Source: Paraburkholderia antibiotica (GTDB lineage Bacteria; Pseudomonadota; Gammaproteobacteria; Burkholderiales; Burkholderiaceae). Taken from it: a stretch of 64,000 nucleotides of DNA. Below are positions 9,301 to 17,218 of this stretch, in pieces. Made by a program: the position numbers and the translations under genes. The notes below the pieces were generated by a model that saw only the letters and a program-made list of their open reading frames with translations, did not search any database and had not been told where the DNA came from. The stretch lies in NCBI RefSeq assembly GCF_012927125.1, contig NZ_JABBFZ010000015.1, positions 1-64,000 on the forward strand. The letters are read 5' to 3'. Each line of letters begins with the position of its first letter. Position 1 is the stretch's first letter.

Positions 9301-9613
9301 CCTGCGCGATGTCAGGATTGGTGCCGGCCGCGAACGTCAGCGTGATGGTTGCCGTGCCCGAGTCGTCCGAAGTCGACGCGAGGTACAGCAGGTGGTCGAG
9401 ACCACTCATCTGTTGCTCGATCACCTGCGTGACGGTGTTTTCCACCGTCTTCGCCGATGCGCCCGGGTACGATGCGCTGATCTGCACGGCCGGCGGCGCG
9501 ATGGTCGGATACTGCGCGATCGGCAACGTGAACACCGACGCGAGACCCGCGAGCATCAGGATGATGGCGATCACCCATGCAAAAATCGGGCGATCAATAA
9601 AGAACTTTGCCAT
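6383..9613 (-). CDS. bpeB: RND multidrug efflux inner-membrane transporter (AcrB/BpeB, HAE1 family)
   Basis: Proton-driven antiporter that captures hydrophobic drugs from periplasm and membrane and passes them through the adaptor and outer-membrane duct. At 1076 residues it has the HAE1 length. It opens MAKFFIDRPIFAWVIAI, has the two large periplasmic loops, and has TM4 with the proton-relay pair in GLLVDDAIVVVENVERV (the Asp407/408 equivalents of AcrB). Late TM segments include GLLTTVGLSAKNAILIVEF. The C-terminal 30 residues are His/Gly/Ser/Asp-rich, an unusual tail. It lies between the adaptor and outer-membrane genes in one operon. N-terminal similarity favours BpeB over AmrB. Expression is probably controlled by the divergent TetR repressor. 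Confidence 0.95.
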   Translation of the reverse strand: MAKFFIDRPIFAWVIAIILMLAGLASVFTLPIAQYPTIAPPAVQISASYPGASAKTVENTVTQVIEQQMSGLDHLLYLASTSDDSGTATITLTFAAGTNPDIAQVQVQNKLQLATPLLPQVVQQLGTKVTKSSSSFLLVMAFVSEDGSMSKYDLANYVASNIQDPVSRIDGVGTVTLFGSQYAMRIWLDANKLNNFSLTPVDVEAALQSQNVQIAGGALGGTPSVPGQVLQATITQATLLNTPEQFGNILLKVNQDGSQVRLRDVAHIELGGENYNFDTKYNGQPTAGFGIQLATGANALATAKAVRAKIAELSKYFPHGLVVQYPYDTTPFVRLSIEEVVKTLLEGIVLVFLVMYLFLQNLRATLIPTIAVPVVLLGTFAVMSVVGFSINVLSMFGLVLAIGLLVDDAIVVVENVERVMQEEGLSPREATRKAMDQITGALIGVALVLSAVFVPVAFSGGSVGAIYRQFSLTIVAAMVLSVLVALILTPALCATILKPIPKGHHEKATGFFGWFNRTFNSSRDKYHSGVHHVIKRSGRWLIIYMVVIFAVGLLFVKLPKSFLPDEDQGTMFVLVQTPSGSTQETTARALKDVSDYLLNDEKAIVESTFTVNGFSFAGRGQNAGLVFVRMKDYGQRQHADQKVQALVGRLYMHFAGYKNATVFPVNPPSIPELGTAAGFDFQLQDRAGLGHAKLMEARNMLLGLAAKDPTLAQVRPNGLNDTPQFKVNIDREKAQALGVSVSDINTTFSVAWASAYVNNFLDTDGRIKKVYLQGDAPFRMKPEDVSAWFVRNSAGAMVPFSAFANTEWIYGSPKLERYNGISSVEIQGAAAPGKSTGQAMAAMEALVTKLPAGVGYEWTGLSLQERQSGSQAPILYGISILVVFLCLAALYESWSIPFSVIMVVPLGVIGALLAATLRGLENDVFFQVGLLTTVGLSAKNAILIVEFARELQQSEGMGPIEAALEAARLRLRPILMTSLAFILGVLPLAISNGAGSASQHAIGTGVIGGMLTATFLAIFMIPMFFVVIRAKFGGEKEDPDEALRHYEQHHPHDPQGGAAGDSASGSDSNGSGKDGH

Positions 9614-9631
9614 GAGGCGGGCTCCCTGTTA

Positions 9632-10873
9632 TTACGCGCCCGACGCGGCGGAGGCAGGTTGAGCCGCGGGTTGAGCCGTCTGTGCGCCGCTCCCGGCCGG
9701 CGCGCCTTGCGCGGCCGCGTCGGAAGCCGGCGGGGCCGGCAACTGCGCCGGTACCGGCTTGACCTGCTGACCCGGGCGCGCTTTATCGGTGCCCTGCACG
9801 ATCACGCGGTCGCCCGCCTTCAGGCCGTCCGAGACCACCCAGTACGAACCGAACGTGCCCGTGGTGACGAGCTGACGCAGCGCGACCTTGTTGTCGTTAT
9901 CGACGACGAGCGCGGTGGGCTGACCCTTCTGGTCGTGCGTGACGCCGACCTGCGGCACGATCAGCGCGTTCTGGTTGACGCCCTCTTCGATCTTCGCGCG
10001 CACGAACATGCCCGGCAGCAGCACCCGGTTCGGGTTCTTGAAGATCGCGCGCACCGTAACCGAGCCGGTGCCCTGGTCGACGGTCACGTCGGTAAACTGC
10101 AGCTTGCCTTTCTCGGCATAGGTGCGGCCGTCTTCGAGCACGAGCGACACCTGCGCCGCGCCCGGACCGCTCGTCTTCAGACGCCCTTCCTGGATGTCGC
10201 GACGCAGCTTCAGACCGTCGAGGCTCGATTGCGTGAGGTCGACGTAGACCGGGTCGAGCTGCTGGACGGTCGCCATCAGCGTCGCCGCGCTCGCCTGCAC
10301 GTACGCGCCCGGCGTGACCTGCGACACACCGATCTGGCCGGTCACGGGCGAAGTCACGTCGGTATAGCCGAGGTTGATCTGCGCGGTGTCGACCGCGGCT
10401 TTGCCAGCGGCGACGTCGGCGGCGGCCTGGCCTTGCGCGGCGACCGCGTTGTCGTAGTCCTGCTTGCTGACCGCGTTGCCCGCGACCAGCACCTTGTAGC
10501 GATTCGCCTGCGCGGTGGTCGACGCGAGGTTCGCCTGCGCCTTGGCAAGTGTCGCCTTCGCGTTGTTCAGCGACGCGATGTACGGCGCCGGATCGATCTT
10601 GTAGAGACGCTGGCCGGCCTTGACCTCGCTACCCTCGGTGAATTCGCGGCGCAGCACGATGCCGTCGACCCGCGCGCGCACTTGCGCGACGAGGAAGGCA
10701 CTGGTACGGCCAGGGAGTTCGGTGACGACGGGTACCGTCGTCGGCTGGAGGGTGACGACGCCAACTTCGGGTGTTTGTGGCGGCGGGGCAGATTGTTTTG
10801 GTCCGCATGCCGCCAGCAAGATGGCAGCCGTCGCGGCACTGATTAAGCGGAATGGAACCCGTTCGACGCGCAT
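9632..10873 (-). CDS. bpeA: RND efflux periplasmic adaptor (membrane fusion protein, AcrA/BpeA)
   Basis: The 413-residue periplasmic lipoprotein bridges the pump and outer-membrane channel. The signal ends in the lipobox ILLAAC within MRVERVPFRLISAATAAILLAACG. The lipoyl halves flank an alpha-helical hairpin (residues about 95-165, AKATLAKAQANLASTTAQANR), followed by beta-barrel and membrane-proximal domains. The C-terminus is an Ala/Pro/Gln-rich low-complexity tail. ATG 10873 follows GAGGTCGC. An in-frame extension to 10942 has no signal peptide and is unlikely. It is first in the operon, with a predicted leader of about 255 bases from the divergent promoter near 11136-11165. Confidence 0.94.
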   Translation of the reverse strand: MRVERVPFRLISAATAAILLAACGPKQSAPPPQTPEVGVVTLQPTTVPVVTELPGRTSAFLVAQVRARVDGIVLRREFTEGSEVKAGQRLYKIDPAPYIASLNNAKATLAKAQANLASTTAQANRYKVLVAGNAVSKQDYDNAVAAQGQAAADVAAGKAAVDTAQINLGYTDVTSPVTGQIGVSQVTPGAYVQASAATLMATVQQLDPVYVDLTQSSLDGLKLRRDIQEGRLKTSGPGAAQVSLVLEDGRTYAEKGKLQFTDVTVDQGTGSVTVRAIFKNPNRVLLPGMFVRAKIEEGVNQNALIVPQVGVTHDQKGQPTALVVDNDNKVALRQLVTTGTFGSYWVVSDGLKAGDRVIVQGTDKARPGQQVKPVPAQLPAPPASDAAAQGAPAGSGAQTAQPAAQPASAASGA

Positions 10874-11110
10874 GGAGCGACCTCTGTCAAAGACTGAGAA
10901 TGAAAAAGTGCGCGCATCCCTACCCCGGGGACGACAGCGCACACAGGCGTCTTGCGACGCTCAACCGGAAACCCATCGATGCAAACCGCGCTGCAAGGGC
11001 ACCCTGCTGCGAATGCGCCAACCCGGAAATGCCGCACGGCGCCGCCCTTCTGGCGGGCGCGAGAGCGTTCTGAAAGGCAACAGTGACGGATATTAACTGG
11101 TCGTCACGGC

Positions 11111-11140
11111 TTGGGCTATCCGATCGTGGGGTGCTATTAT
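11111..11140 (+). promoter_or_regulatory. Predicted sigma-70 promoter for the divergent TetR gene
   Basis: TTGGGC at 11111-11116 and TATTAT at 11135-11140, spaced 18 bases, pointing to the regulator at 11300. The -10 overlaps the opposite-strand -10 of the efflux operon, so the two promoters are back to back over the same operator region. Confidence 0.5.
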
Positions 11141-11165
11141 ATATACATTCATGAATGCATGTAAA
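11136..11165 (-). promoter_or_regulatory. Predicted sigma-70 promoter of the efflux operon
   Basis: Read on the minus strand: TTTACA (11160-11165), 18-base spacer, perfect TATAAT (11136-11141). The spacer is almost filled by the ACATTCATGAATGCATGT dyad, so a bound repressor would block RNA polymerase directly. Confidence 0.7.
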
Positions 11166-11178
11166 AGTGCATTTACAT
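11144..11178. promoter_or_regulatory. Candidate TetR/AcrR-type operator cluster
   Basis: TACATTCATGAATGCATGTA (11144-11163) is an imperfect dyad containing the perfect palindrome ATTCATGAAT (11147-11156). It is strikingly like the E. coli AcrR box, which also pairs TACAT and ATGTA half-sites around a GAATG core. A second dyad, ATGTAAA-N6-TTTACAT (11159-11178), overlaps its right end. Both sit inside the promoter for the efflux operon. Confidence 0.7.
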
Positions 11179-11299
11179 CTCGTGTGGCGCGGGGACTCGC
11201 AAGATTACTTCGCAATTCGCTTAAAACGCAGTCGGATTGTCATCGGGCTGACTTAATACAGCCCGGGAAAACCCCGCAATCGGCGCAGGTCATACCTAT

Positions 11300-11944
11300 A
11301 TGGTCAGAAGAACCAAAGAAGAGGCATTGGAGACGCGCAACCGGATTCTCGACGCGGCCGAACTGGTCTTCTTCGAGAAAGGCGTATCGCGCACATCGCT
11401 GGCCGACATCGCCCAGGCCGCGGGCGTGACGCGCGGCGCCATCTACTGGCACTTCGAGCACAAAAGCGATCTTTTCACCGAAATGTTCGATCGCGTGCTG
11501 CTGCCGCTCGACGAACTGAAGGCCGCCTCGCTCGATCCGAACGAAGCCGATCCGCTGGGTCGGCTGATCGAAGTCTGCGTGGTGTGCCTGCGCGATACCG
11601 TCAACGACCCGCGTCGCCGGCGCGTGTTCGACATCCTGTTTCTGAAATGCGAGCTGGTCGAGGACATGGGCCCGATGGTCGAACGCTACCAGACCAATAT
11701 GCGCGAGGGGCTCACGAAGATCGAAGGCGGTCTGCGCAACGCGATCTCCAAAGGACAGATGCCCACCGATCTCGACACCCGGCTCGCGGCGGCGATGGTG
11801 CATGCGTTTGTCGGCGGCTCGCTGCGCGACATGCTGTTCCTGCCCGACGCGACCGACTTCGGCGCGCACGCGGAGCAGATGGTGGCGGGGATGTTCGACG
11901 CGCTGCGTCTGAGTCCGGCGCTGCGCAGGAAGACGGCGTCGTAG
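11300..11944 (+). CDS. bpeR: TetR/AcrR-family repressor of the RND efflux operon
   Basis: This DNA-binding repressor (214 residues) very probably controls the divergent pump operon and itself. The N-terminal helix-turn-helix is at residues 31-52 (TSLADIAQAAGVTRGAIYWHF), a near-exact AcrR/TtgR/BpeR signature. The remainder is the helical ligand-binding domain, with a TetR_C AcrR-type region ending in SLRDMLFLPD. ATG 11300 is the only reasonable start; the preceding bases have no strong Shine-Dalgarno. A terminator follows at 11973. Ligands would be pump substrates by analogy with TtgR and AcrR, which is inference. Confidence 0.93.
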   Translation: MVRRTKEEALETRNRILDAAELVFFEKGVSRTSLADIAQAAGVTRGAIYWHFEHKSDLFTEMFDRVLLPLDELKAASLDPNEADPLGRLIEVCVVCLRDTVNDPRRRRVFDILFLKCELVEDMGPMVERYQTNMREGLTKIEGGLRNAISKGQMPTDLDTRLAAAMVHAFVGGSLRDMLFLPDATDFGAHAEQMVAGMFDALRLSPALRRKTAS

Positions 11945-11972
11945 CGGTCGGAAAGGATTGGCTGGGTTCGGG

Positions 11973-12005
11973 AAACGGACGGCTCGGGTGAGTCGCCCGT
12001 TTTTT
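11973..12005 (+). terminator. Rho-independent terminator after the TetR gene
   Basis: The stem AAACGG-CG-CTC pairs with GAG-CG-CCGTTT (11973-12002) and is followed by TTTTTTG, starting 29 bases after the regulator stop codon. Confidence 0.8.
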
Positions 12006-12133
12006 GTTTGTCGTTTGTCGGCTTGCGAGGGTCGCTTGATGGACTGCCTCCCGGCAGCTTCAAGCGCGATGTCGCCTACAGGCTTAAGTGGATTCAGGCG
12101 GACTTATGCGAACTCATGCGGATTCGTTCTGAT

Positions 12134-12751
12134 TCACGCCACCGCGCGGCGCGCCCGCGCCGTCTGGTTCGACACATAGATGTTGCTGCGCTCGAGCGCC
12201 GCCCCGCTTTGCAGCGACGCAATCCATTGCGCGGTACTCGCGACCGCCGCGAAGCGCGAGTGCAGCACCACACTGAACACGCGATGAATCTCCTCCGCGC
12301 TCGCGAAGCCCGCGCTGTTCTCGTACGGTACCGAACCGGTCGCGTCGTGCAGGAACTCGACCGCCAGGCCCGCATGCACCGCGTGATTGATCGTCGACGC
12401 ATCGCAGTTGTGCGTCATGTAGCCGACGACGGTCAGCGTATCGATCTGGCGCGCGGCGAGCCAGTCGGCCAGATCGGTGCCGGTGAAAGCGCTCGGCAGC
12501 GATTTCTCGACGAAGTGATCGTGCGCGCGCGAGCTCACCACCGTATGCAGCTCCGCCCCCACGCTACCGCGCGCGAACAGCGGCGAGCTGGCCGGCGCGA
12601 CGTTCTGCACGACCACGACCGGCACGTTCGCGGCGCGCGCGGCGTCGATCGCGCGGCCGATGTTGGCCAGCGAAGTCTGCACGTCCGGAAATTCGATCGG
12701 CAGATCGCCGCTCACGTATTCGTTCTGCATCTGCGGCGCGCGGACCGCCAA
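12134..12751 (-). pseudogene. Isochorismatase-family cysteine hydrolase, 5' end deleted
   Basis: Family members are cytosolic amidohydrolases with a Cys-Asp-Lys triad. The remaining frame keeps the lysine (HFVEKSLPSAFTGTDL) and the nucleophile region GYMTHNCDASTINHAV, but the first strand is gone. The normal hydrophobic strand ending in IDMQNEY, which carries the catalytic Asp, is replaced by APQMQNEY, leaving Gln where Asp should be. The frame begins only at a TTG (12749-12751), with the first ATG at 12730 inside MQNEY. The break coincides with the 5' break of the divergent AraC remnant. I infer one deletion removed both gene starts and the intergenic region. It could still be translated but would probably be inactive. 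Confidence 0.75.
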
Positions 12752-13163
12752 CTACGTCGCGCGCCGGCTCGTCGTGTCGCCGCACCGGCAAGGCGGCCAG
12801 GCGCAATACGTGCAGCAGCCGATGCCGCCGAATCCGCGCGGCGATCGCCTGTCCGGCCTGCTCGACTGGGTGAGCGGCAATCTCGCTGCGTCGCACACGC
12901 TCGACACCCTCGCCGCGCGCGCATTGATGAGCCGCCGCACCTTCACGCGCCGCTTCCGGCTCGCGACCGGCACGACGGTCGGCGCGTGGCTGCTCGCGCA
13001 GCGGCTGGCGCGCGCGCAGCAGCTACTGGAGAGCACCGACGAATCGGTCGAAGGGATCGCGGCGAGCGCGGGGTTCGGCTCGGCGGCATCGCTGCGTCAG
13101 CATTTCGCGGACGCGTTTCGCACGTCGCCGTCGGCGTGGCGAAGGGGGTTTCGTGGGGATTGA
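12738..13163 (+). pseudogene. C-terminal remnant of GlxA/FtrA-type AraC regulator
   Basis: Only the end of the gene survives. It begins in the linker after the DJ-1/PfpI-like domain (TANYVARRLVVSPHRQGGQAQ), then gives a full AraC DNA-binding domain with both helix-turn-helix motifs (HTLDTLAARALMSRRTFTRRF and VEGIAASAGFGSAASLRQHF). Intact family members have about 320 residues, so roughly 180-200 N-terminal residues are missing, and no start codon or ribosome site lies at the break. The neighbour on the other strand is broken at the same place. Such regulators often lie next to an isochorismatase-like hydrolase gene, which fits an ancestral divergent pair. Confidence 0.8.
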
Positions 13164-13428
13164 CTGGCCGCTCGAACACGCACGTCGACGCGGCAAGGAC
13201 CTGAAGTGGAAAAACGCGGGGAAAGGGAAAACGACATGCCGCGAAAGCGGGACGGCCGCGCCTGCACAAAACGAAGCGCCTTCCGACAGCAAAACCCGGA
13301 ACAACCGCAACGCGCATCGCCGCCCGAATCACCGCCATCTCGTAGTGCGTCACCGAAATTTCGTAGTCGCGCGCGCACGACAATCGCAGCTCCCGATCAA
13401 GCCACGCACCTCGCTCGACGCGTCACGG

Positions 13429-14178
13429 TCACTGCTCGCTGATCCAGCGCACGAGGTACAACAGCAGCGCGACCACGAAAATCATCCCGGCCCACGCCCA
13501 GTACGGCACCACGTGCTGACCGGGCTGGTGGTGCGACACCCCGTGCGACCAGCTGTGCGACGCACTCGCCGCGCGCCCCGGCAACGCGTTGCCATGCTCG
13601 ACGCGGGTGCGTCGTGCGATGCCGCCGAGCGTGATCGGCCGTAGAAAGACATGCTGGCGACGCGGCGCCGAGCCGCGCGCGCGGTTCGGCCCCTTGCCAT
13701 GCTTGGCGCGCACGACCGCGTCGAATTCGGCGAAGAAATCGTCGGCCAGTTGACGCAGCGCGTTTTCGAGCTGACGCGTCGGCAGTTCCGCGAGCGGCCC
13801 CGACGAGGTCGCCCAGATCGTGTAATCGATGCGCGTGCCACGCTCCCGCCCGCCGCTATAGGCGCCCTCGTCCGCGCGCAGGCGCACTTCGAGCTGGCCG
13901 CGCAACGCGCCGATGCCCTCGGCGCGCGCCTTGAAGTTGATGGTGCGGCGTTGCGCGTCCGCGGGTCCGGAATCCTGACCCGCGACGTGGGCGCGCGCTT
14001 CGTAATGCGCGCGCAACGGCCCGAGCGGCACCGTCATGGTCAGCGCATATTCGCCGTGGGCGAGCTGCGTGAACGACTCGCAATTGTCGAGGCTGGCACG
14101 CAGCAACGCGAGATCCTGCAACGCGTCCCAGACTTCGGACGGTGCCAGCGGAATCCGTAACGCGTCGTTCAATTCCAT
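13429..14178 (-). CDS. CoxG-like SRPBCC-domain protein with C-terminal membrane anchor
   Basis: The 249-residue protein resembles carbon monoxide dehydrogenase subunit G (CoxG). Residues 1-150 form the START/SRPBCC lipid-binding-like fold (MELNDALRIPLAPSEVWDAL; DNCESFTQL; LENALRQLADDFFAEFDAVV). A basic, Gly/Ala/His-rich linker follows, and the last 25 residues are a transmembrane helix (YWAWAGMIFVVALLLYLVRW). CoxG recruits or matures CO dehydrogenase at the membrane, but no cox genes are here, so the role is open. ATG 14178 follows GGGGGAGGTTGTC. It lies 35 bases downstream of the DUF427 gene and may share its transcript. Confidence 0.85.
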   Translation of the reverse strand: MELNDALRIPLAPSEVWDALQDLALLRASLDNCESFTQLAHGEYALTMTVPLGPLRAHYEARAHVAGQDSGPADAQRRTINFKARAEGIGALRGQLEVRLRADEGAYSGGRERGTRIDYTIWATSSGPLAELPTRQLENALRQLADDFFAEFDAVVRAKHGKGPNRARGSAPRRQHVFLRPITLGGIARRTRVEHGNALPGRAASASHSWSHGVSHHQPGQHVVPYWAWAGMIFVVALLLYLVRWISEQ

Positions 14179-14213
14179 GACAACCTCCCCCGATGAACGC
14201 GCCGGCTGCGAGA

Positions 14214-14594
14214 TCAGGACGTCTGATCGATGCGGTCGACGCGCGACGTATAAAACGCGAGGTAACCCCTGATCTGCCCAACCTGCTCGAACGGCTCCTC
14301 GTAGCTCCACACCGCGTTTTCGATCAGACCGGCTTCGGTACGCAGATGGAAATACGATGCGTCGCCCTTGAACGGGCAATGCGACGTGTGAGCCGAGCGT
14401 TCGAGGCGCGCCATGTTCACGTGCTCGCGCGGGAAATAGACCACGTCGGGCAAGCCGGTTTCGGACAGCGTCAGCGCGGCCTGGGTGTCGGCCATCGTCA
14501 CGCCGCCGTGGATCACGCGCACGCGGTGACCGTTGGCGCGAATCACGATGGTGTGGCCACCGGGCTTTTTCTCGGATGTCGACGCGTCGCTCAT
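14214..14594 (-). CDS. DUF427 domain protein
   Basis: A 126-residue soluble protein with the DUF427 pattern: RVRVIHGGVTMADTQAALTL, the LPDVVYFPREHVNM segment, and HTSHCPFKGDASYFHL near residue 75. The family is conserved in bacteria but has no established biochemical role. The start at 14594 (MSDASTSEK) is preferred over upstream in-frame ATG 14681, which would add unrelated residues running through a hairpin. Transcribed toward the CoxG-like gene. Confidence 0.85.
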   Translation of the reverse strand: MSDASTSEKKPGGHTIVIRANGHRVRVIHGGVTMADTQAALTLSETGLPDVVYFPREHVNMARLERSAHTSHCPFKGDASYFHLRTEAGLIENAVWSYEEPFEQVGQIRGYLAFYTSRVDRIDQTS

Positions 14595-14653
14595 GTCCGG
14601 GCTCCATGATGGGATGGGCGCGATTCCCGCCGGCGATGACCGTATGAACGGCA

Positions 14654-14678
14654 AAGCCACGGGACGGGCCCGTGGCTT
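14654..14678. terminator. Hairpin between the exported protein and DUF427 genes
   Basis: AAGCCACGGG (14654-14663) pairs with CCCGTGGCTT (14669-14678) around a five-base loop. Located after the stop of the minus-strand gene at 14749. The T-run is short, so termination may be partial. Confidence 0.6.
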
Positions 14679-14748
14679 CATTATCGGCGAAACTCCAGCT
14701 GATTGCGCGAGCTTCCTGCGCGGGCCGCCCGGGGCGTTACTTCGCCCG

Positions 14749-15243
14749 TTACTTCGCGCTCCAGATAAACGCCGATTTGACGTTACCGCGCGCCGGCACC
14801 GTCACCGCGCGAGTCTGCTCGTTGTCGTTGTACTTCGCGTGCACGGTGTAGCGACCCGGGCGCAGCCGGACCAGCATGAACGGCCCGCGCGACGTAGTGT
14901 TCAGCACCTCGCCGTTTTGCGAATCGACGATCCGCACGTGCACGTCGGCGAGAAATTCGGCGTTGCGGCCGGTAAAGCGCAGCGACAGCGGCCACTGGCT
15001 TTGCGCCGCCTGCAACGCCCGCGATTCGTCGAGACCGACCCCGCCCGACACGTACGACACGTCGCCCTGCTGCTGGACTTGCGGCAGACCGCCGCCGTTG
15101 GTGTTGCCGGCGCTGGTGGTGTCCGTGGTGGAGCCGCCGGTCACGCCCGCCTGCTGCGCGTACGCACCGCCCGCCAGTCCGAGCGTGAGCGCCGCGCACA
15201 GCGCAGCGGCTACGATCTTTTGCTGATTGCGTTGGGTTTTCAT
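14749..15243 (-). CDS. Exported protein with carboxypeptidase-regulatory-like fold
   Basis: A 164-residue secreted protein of unknown function. Residues 1-29 are a classical signal peptide ending AGGAYA, followed by a Gly/Thr/Ser/Asn-rich stretch. Residues about 85-160 form a beta-sandwich-like segment (VHVRIVDSQNGEVLNTTSRGPFMLVRLRPGRYTVHAKYN), typical of regulatory domains that bind or decorate surface proteins. The start is supported by AAGGAGAGCG upstream. It is followed by a hairpin and then the DUF427 gene. It may act in the periplasm or outer-membrane space; no partner is obvious. Confidence 0.85.
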   Translation of the reverse strand: MKTQRNQQKIVAAALCAALTLGLAGGAYAQQAGVTGGSTTDTTSAGNTNGGGLPQVQQQGDVSYVSGGVGLDESRALQAAQSQWPLSLRFTGRNAEFLADVHVRIVDSQNGEVLNTTSRGPFMLVRLRPGRYTVHAKYNDNEQTRAVTVPARGNVKSAFIWSAK

Positions 15244-15424
15244 CGGTTCGCTCTCCTTGTTAAAGTCCTCACCCGGTCCGTCGATGGGCCGAATCAGGAA
15301 CGACGCAACCTGCGTGCCAACCGTCCGGTTGCGTCGACGGAAAAGCGCGCCCGTCGTGACCTCAAGGGCGCGGCGCGCCTCAAGCTTATCCGTTTTGTCC
15401 GCGTAGCCCGCAAGCGGGCAGGCG

Positions 15425-15464
15425 AAAAAAAAGCCGGTCCTTGCAGTAACTGCAAAGAACCGGC
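15425..15464 (-). terminator. Rho-independent terminator of the DegP/MucD gene
   Basis: On the minus strand GCCGGTTCTTTGCAG pairs with CTGCAAGGACCGGC and is followed by eight Ts (the A-run at 15425-15432). It starts 60 bases after the protease stop codon. Confidence 0.9.
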
Positions 15465-15525
15465 AATCGCTACTACAGCTCTCGCTGGGTTGGGCGATTC
15501 ATCGTCGAATCACCCGGATACTGGA

Positions 15526-17052
15526 TCAGCCGAGATCAACAGGCACGAAAATCTGTGCGTTGTCCCGCTGGATCAGGAGCGCAATGCTATTGCCCGCGCC
15601 CGAAATCATCTGTTTGAGCTGGTCGATGTTCGTGACCGGACGGCCGTTGACCGCCAGAATCACGTCGCCCGGCTGGATCCCGGCGCTGGCCGCCGCACCG
15701 CCTGCCTGCTGCACGAGCAGACCGTGCGACACCGACGCGCTGCTCTTCTCGTCCGGCGTGAGCGGACGCACCGCCACGCCGAGACGGCCTTGCAGCTGGG
15801 TCTGCTGATCGGCCTTGTCCGTCGAGGCGACCTTCGCGTCCGAGAACGAACCGATCGTCACCTTCACGTCCTTGCTGGCCTTGTCGCGCCACACCTTCAG
15901 CGTTGCCGTGCTGCCCGGCGTGATGCCCGCGATCTTCGCCGGCAGATCCGACGAGTCGCTGACGTCGTCACCGTTCACCGACAGAATCACGTCGCCCGGC
16001 TGCAGACCGGCCTTGGCGGCCGGACCGTTGGCGTCGACCGAGCTGACCAGCGCGCCTTGCGGCTTCTGCATGCCGAACGAATTGGCGAGCGTCTGGTTCA
16101 GGCCTTGCACCGCGACGCCGAGACGGCCGCGACTGACGTGACCGGTCTTGACGAGCTGATCCTTGACCTTGATCGCTTCATTGATCGGAATCGCGAACGA
16201 CAGGCCCTGGAAGCCGCCCGTCTGCGAGTAGATCATCGAGTTGATGCCGATCACTTCGCCTTGCAGGTTGAAGAGCGGACCACCCGAGTTGCCCGGGTTC
16301 ACCGGCACGTCGGTCTGGATGAACGGCGTATAGTTCTCGTGCGGCAGCGAGCGCGACTTCGCGCTGATGATGCCCGAGGTCACGGTGTTGTCGAAGCCGT
16401 ACGGCGAACCGATCGCGACGACCCATTGACCGACCTTGCTCTGACGCGGATCGCCGATCTTCACGGTCGGCAGGCTGCTCGCGTCGATCTTCAGCACCGC
16501 GACGTCGGACTGCTTGTCGGCGCCGACCACCTTCGCCTTGAATTCGCGCTTGTCGGTGAGCTTCACGGTGACGACGTTCGCGCCGTCGACCACGTGCGCA
16601 TTGGTCAGGATGTAACCGTCACTGCTGATGATGAAGCCGGAGCCCAGGCTCGCGCTCGGCTGATCGGGCGCATCGCCACCACCGCCGCCGTCGCCGCCCT
16701 GCATACCGGGCATGCCGCCGAAGAAACGTTTGTAGAACTGAAAGAACGGATCGTTGGGATCGATCGGCAACTGGTTGCCGTTCAGGTTGCCGCGATTGCC
16801 GCGCAGCGCGGTCTGCTTGACCACATGCTTCGCGCTGATATTGACGACGGCCGGGCCGTAGGTTTCGACCAGGCCCGAGAAATCGGGAACGCCGGTTTTG
16901 GCGGCGGCTTCGGCCGGCATCAGCGCGGCCGCTTCAGCCGGCGAGATGATCTGCGGTGCGGGCACGTCGCGATGGCCCGCCACGTAGCCAGCGGACAGCG
17001 CAACGGCAACCGCCACACCAATGGCACCGCGGGACAAGATTTTCGCGTTCAT
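15526..17052 (-). CDS. degP: Periplasmic serine protease Do / MucD (HtrA family)
   Basis: ATP-independent protease and chaperone that removes misfolded envelope proteins. The 508 residues hold a signal peptide or anchor (1-27, ending VAGHRD), a trypsin-like domain with His in ILTNAHVVDG (about 151), Asp in KQSDVAVLKID (about 181) and Ser in NPGNSGGPLFN (about 256), and two PDZ domains (GALVSSVDANGPAAKAGLQPG and GLLVQQAGGAAASAGIQPG). A Gly-rich loop lies before the catalytic core. Two adjacent ATGs exist; AGGAG gives better spacing (6) to the second, hence 17052 rather than 17055. It sits immediately downstream of a two-component operon on the same strand, which may control it. The full length and both PDZ domains make this call firm. 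Confidence 0.95.
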   Translation of the reverse strand: MNAKILSRGAIGVAVAVALSAGYVAGHRDVPAPQIISPAEAAALMPAEAAAKTGVPDFSGLVETYGPAVVNISAKHVVKQTALRGNRGNLNGNQLPIDPNDPFFQFYKRFFGGMPGMQGGDGGGGGDAPDQPSASLGSGFIISSDGYILTNAHVVDGANVVTVKLTDKREFKAKVVGADKQSDVAVLKIDASSLPTVKIGDPRQSKVGQWVVAIGSPYGFDNTVTSGIISAKSRSLPHENYTPFIQTDVPVNPGNSGGPLFNLQGEVIGINSMIYSQTGGFQGLSFAIPINEAIKVKDQLVKTGHVSRGRLGVAVQGLNQTLANSFGMQKPQGALVSSVDANGPAAKAGLQPGDVILSVNGDDVSDSSDLPAKIAGITPGSTATLKVWRDKASKDVKVTIGSFSDAKVASTDKADQQTQLQGRLGVAVRPLTPDEKSSASVSHGLLVQQAGGAAASAGIQPGDVILAVNGRPVTNIDQLKQMISGAGNSIALLIQRDNAQIFVPVDLG

Positions 17053-17218
17053 CATGAACTCCTGGCTGGAGAAGAACTTAGGATGCCGAGGAGCGTACGT
17101 GGCGTCGCTTAAACGAGTCTTAAGCAGCGCCAGATCACGGGAACCTTTATGGGATAGGCCTTCGAGGCCGATGGGACGGCGCTTGCAACCCTTTCGACAA
17201 GGCCGCGAAGCGCCGTTT

